Origin: Bradyrhizobium sp. CER78
GTDB lineage: Bacteria; Pseudomonadota; Alphaproteobacteria; Rhizobiales; Xanthobacteraceae
DNA: 64,000 nt
Reading direction: 5' to 3'
Assembly: GCF_029846235.1 (NCBI RefSeq)
Contig: NZ_JARVWP010000009.1
Location: forward strand, 286,129 to 350,128
Both the position numbers and the translations under genes were made by a program. This document shows positions 62,402 through 64,000 of this stretch, piece by piece. Position 1 is the first letter of the stretch, and each line of letters starts with the position of its first letter. The notes under the pieces were generated by a model. That model searched no databases. It was not told where the DNA came from and was given only the letters and a program-made list of their open reading frames with translations.

Positions 62402-62779
62402 ATGTCACGGATTCCAGGAAAGCTTTTGTTCGGTCTCCTTCTTGCCAGCGTCATCATGGGGAGCACGGTGAGCATGCCGGCATTCGCCGCCGACAAGATC
62501 TCGCTGTTCAAGGTCATCACCTCCAAGGACGAGATCGTCATCGGCCTGACCGATGCCGATCTCACGCAGGTCGAAGGCCAGAACGCCGGCGGCATCGCCA
62601 AGATGCTGGTCGCCAAGGGCTCGATGAGCGTCTGGCAATATGCCGTGCACAAATCCGCCTCCGGCGATCTCGAACAGGTGCCGCTGCACAAGGTCGGCCT
62701 GATCGCCCATGACTCGCTGCGGGTCGAGCCCTATCCGACCCCGCTGAAGGTGCTCCCGATCGACGAAAGCAAGAAATGA
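62402..62779 (+). CDS. secreted hypothetical protein
   Basis: 125 residues with a signal peptide (MSRIPGKLLFGLLLASVIMG, cleavage after AFA). The mature part, KISLFKVITSKDEIVIGLTD, resembles unknown periplasmic proteins of rhizobia. ATG 62,402 is preceded by AAGGAAATTT. Confidence 0.7.
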   Translation: MSRIPGKLLFGLLLASVIMGSTVSMPAFAADKISLFKVITSKDEIVIGLTDADLTQVEGQNAGGIAKMLVAKGSMSVWQYAVHKSASGDLEQVPLHKVGLIAHDSLRVEPYPTPLKVLPIDESKK

Positions 62780-62857
62780 CGGCGAAGCCGTCATCCCGGG
62801 GCAGTGCCAACGGGTCGGCGCTTTCCGCCGCCGGGTGACAGGCTCCGGACCAAGATT

Positions 62858-62883
62858 CCCCAATTCGCAATTGCGAATTGGGG
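62858..62883. repeat. perfect 26 bp palindrome
   Basis: CCCCAATTCGCAA then TTGCGAATTGGGG is exactly self-complementary over 13 bp per arm. It lies in the gap between the secreted protein and the DUF3309 gene, with no T-run. Confidence 0.75.
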
Positions 62884-63014
62884 TTCGCTGCCGCGCATCG
62901 CCCCCGGAATGGCGCCGAAGTTAACGACTCGCGGGCCGGAATGTGCTTTGCTTGGAATCCGCGGGGCCGTCGGCGTCTCGCCGTGCGGCTGCCGCCTGTT
63001 CTGAGGAGGGCGCC

Positions 63015-63179
63015 ATGTCGCTCGGATTGATCCTCATCATCCTCCTGCTGGTCATCCTGCTGGGCGGCTATAGCGGCCGGATCCGCGGCTATGGCTATGG
63101 TCTCGGCCACTCCGGAATGGGGCTTTTCGGGGTGATTTTGATCGTGGTCGCGATCCTGGCCTGGCTCGATAAGATTTAA
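63015..63179 (+). CDS. DUF3309 small membrane protein
   Basis: 54 residues, MSLGLILIILLLVILLGGYS and a C-terminal second hydrophobic part (MGLFGVILIVVAILAWLDKI). DUF3309 is a short, glycine-rich, two-segment membrane family. GAGGAGGG lies 5 nt before the ATG. Confidence 0.85.
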   Translation: MSLGLILIILLLVILLGGYSGRIRGYGYGLGHSGMGLFGVILIVVAILAWLDKI

Positions 63180-63402
63180 TGGTCATAAGCCATTGAAATA
63201 AATAGACTTATTTGACCGAACGCCGTGCCATGCGCGGATTCAGCATGTGCCCTGCCGGGGGCGCTTCTGGGGTCGCATTTTTGTCAAAGAGGCCTATATT
63301 AGGGATCGAAATGACATGTACGGCGCGTCGCCAAGTACAGGCCGCCGTCCCCCAAATCCCTTTCGCCACGCCAACTGCCAAGAACACAAGAGGTCGTCGA
63401 CC

Positions 63403-63693
63403 ATGCGTCCCCTGCGTCCGTTCAACTACAATACGTCTGCCGAACTGTTTCCTGCCGCGATCCGCAAGAAGAAGCGGGCGGGCTTCGCCTACCGCCGTTT
63501 CGGCACCGCTGCCGAGGCCGTGCAGTTCGCGATGGAGCAGCTGCCGGCGGATTCGCTGAACGGCGCCTATCTGCAGGTCGAGGAAGCCCGTTTCGACCAG
63601 AACGGCATCCGCTCGCTCTATGAGAGCGAGGCGTTCCCGCTGCCGCGCCGTCCGCGCCCCGCCGCCAGCCAGACCGACGCCGACGCCGCATAA
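63403..63693 (+). CDS. conserved hypothetical protein
   Basis: 96 residues from MRPLRPFNYNTSAELFPAAI. It has a basic N-terminal part (RKKKRAGFAYRRFGTAAEAV) and a helical AEAVQFAMEQLPADSLNGAY; acidic and Pro-rich end. Small cytoplasmic proteins of this look are common in Bradyrhizobium. AGGTCGTCGACC precedes the ATG. No function known. Confidence 0.75.
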   Translation: MRPLRPFNYNTSAELFPAAIRKKKRAGFAYRRFGTAAEAVQFAMEQLPADSLNGAYLQVEEARFDQNGIRSLYESEAFPLPRRPRPAASQTDADAA

Positions 63694-63713
63694 GATTTCT
63701 GCTCGTCGCCTAA

Positions 63714-63742
63714 CGAAAAGCCCTCGGACGATCCGGGGGCTT
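63714..63742 (+). terminator. terminator after the 96-residue protein
   Basis: AAAAGCCCTCGGACGATCCGGGGGCTTTTGTTTT: hairpin AAAAGCCCCC-like arms with a T-rich tail, 21 nt after the stop codon. Confidence 0.8.
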
Positions 63743-63754
63743 TTGTTTTGGGGG

Positions 63755-64000
63755 CCGCGCTCTCGCCCCGTTCTTACGGGGAGAGGGCTGGGGTGAGGGC
63801 TGTCACCGCGCATGCGGCGACAGCTGTGTTTGCGGAAACTCCCCCTCACCCGGAACGCATCTAACGATGCGTCATAGCCGAGGCTTTGCCTCGGCGTTCT
63901 TGGGAACGGCCGCCGAAGGCGCCCTATGCCTCGCCCCGCGCGCGGGGCGAGGTGAAGCAGAGTCCGTCGTTCGATCGAAGTACTCTCGTCTGGAGCTAGA
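63755..64000. repeat. intergenic repeats at window end
   Basis: Palindromic pieces CTCGCCCCGTTCTTACGGGGAGAG and GCCTCGCCCCGCGCGCGGGGCGAGGT, plus AGCCGAGGCTTTGCCTCGGC, of the kind that fill Bradyrhizobium intergenic DNA. No gene is seen in the last 306 bases. Confidence 0.6.

Overview
The window looks like chromosomal DNA of a Bradyrhizobium-type alphaproteobacterium. It is GC-rich, carries a Caulobacter-like fliF-fliG-fliH-fliN-flbD flagellar operon beside a SciP (DUF1153) gene, has rhizobial small families (DUF992, DUF1488, DUF2171, DUF3309) and is sprinkled with the palindromic intergenic repeats typical of that genus. Assignment is from protein and repeat character only.

Positions 1-33,500 are a genomic island. 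It is bounded by two copies of a roughly 330 bp segment (about 390-740 and 33,180-33,510). Each copy contains the 3' part of a tRNA-Lys(CTT) gene, so these look like attachment-site remnants 32,773 bp apart. A 3' fragment of tRNA-Arg(CCG) lies just inside the left end. No integrase was found. The content is almost entirely stress protection: encapsulin with an encapsulated DyP peroxidase, a second DyP, Fe-SOD, ClpB, DnaK, CbpA/CbpM, GrpE, Hsp20, HdeD-like protein, MscS channel, bestrophin, cyanide-insensitive bd oxidase (CioA-CioB plus a hidden 37-residue DUF2474 subunit), a YdeP-like molybdoprotein, CsbD, and many small unknown proteins.

The striking feature is regulation. I find eight copies of one composite promoter, in front of every recognisable minus-strand transcription unit of the island and in front of plus-strand hsp20. 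Each has a sigma-54 -24/-12 element (TGGCA-N6-TTGC), in seven of eight an IHF-like site starting 17-19 bp upstream of it, and 52-54 bp upstream of the -24 a tandem pair of dyads (consensus GGACAANNTGTCC) with centres 21-23 bp apart. The island also encodes its own sigma-54 response regulator (GAFTGA, Fis-type HTH) and membrane histidine kinase (9,667-13,061), probably at the end of the dnaK operon. I propose a self-contained, mobile, sigma-54-controlled stress regulon. It resembles in content, but not in control, the enterobacterial heat-resistance islands (tLST/LHR). The second DyP gene at the right edge is the one sizeable island gene without this promoter.

Positions 33,500-37,670 hold a LysR regulator divergent from doxX, an FMN reductase and a pirin, then a decayed trbE conjugation fragment next to an intact tRNA-Met(CAT). 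From 37,786 on the DNA reads as core chromosome: a secreted protein, a PmtA-like methyltransferase, mnmA, fliK-flgD (with their own sigma-54 promoter), small hypotheticals, sciP, the fliF-flbD operon, a stand-alone TNF-like lectin homologous to the N-terminal domain of BC2L-C, a sulfonate (ssu) operon with two binding proteins and an extra LLM flavin monooxygenase, a Dda/RecD-like helicase, exported MsrA plus MsrB, and small envelope proteins.
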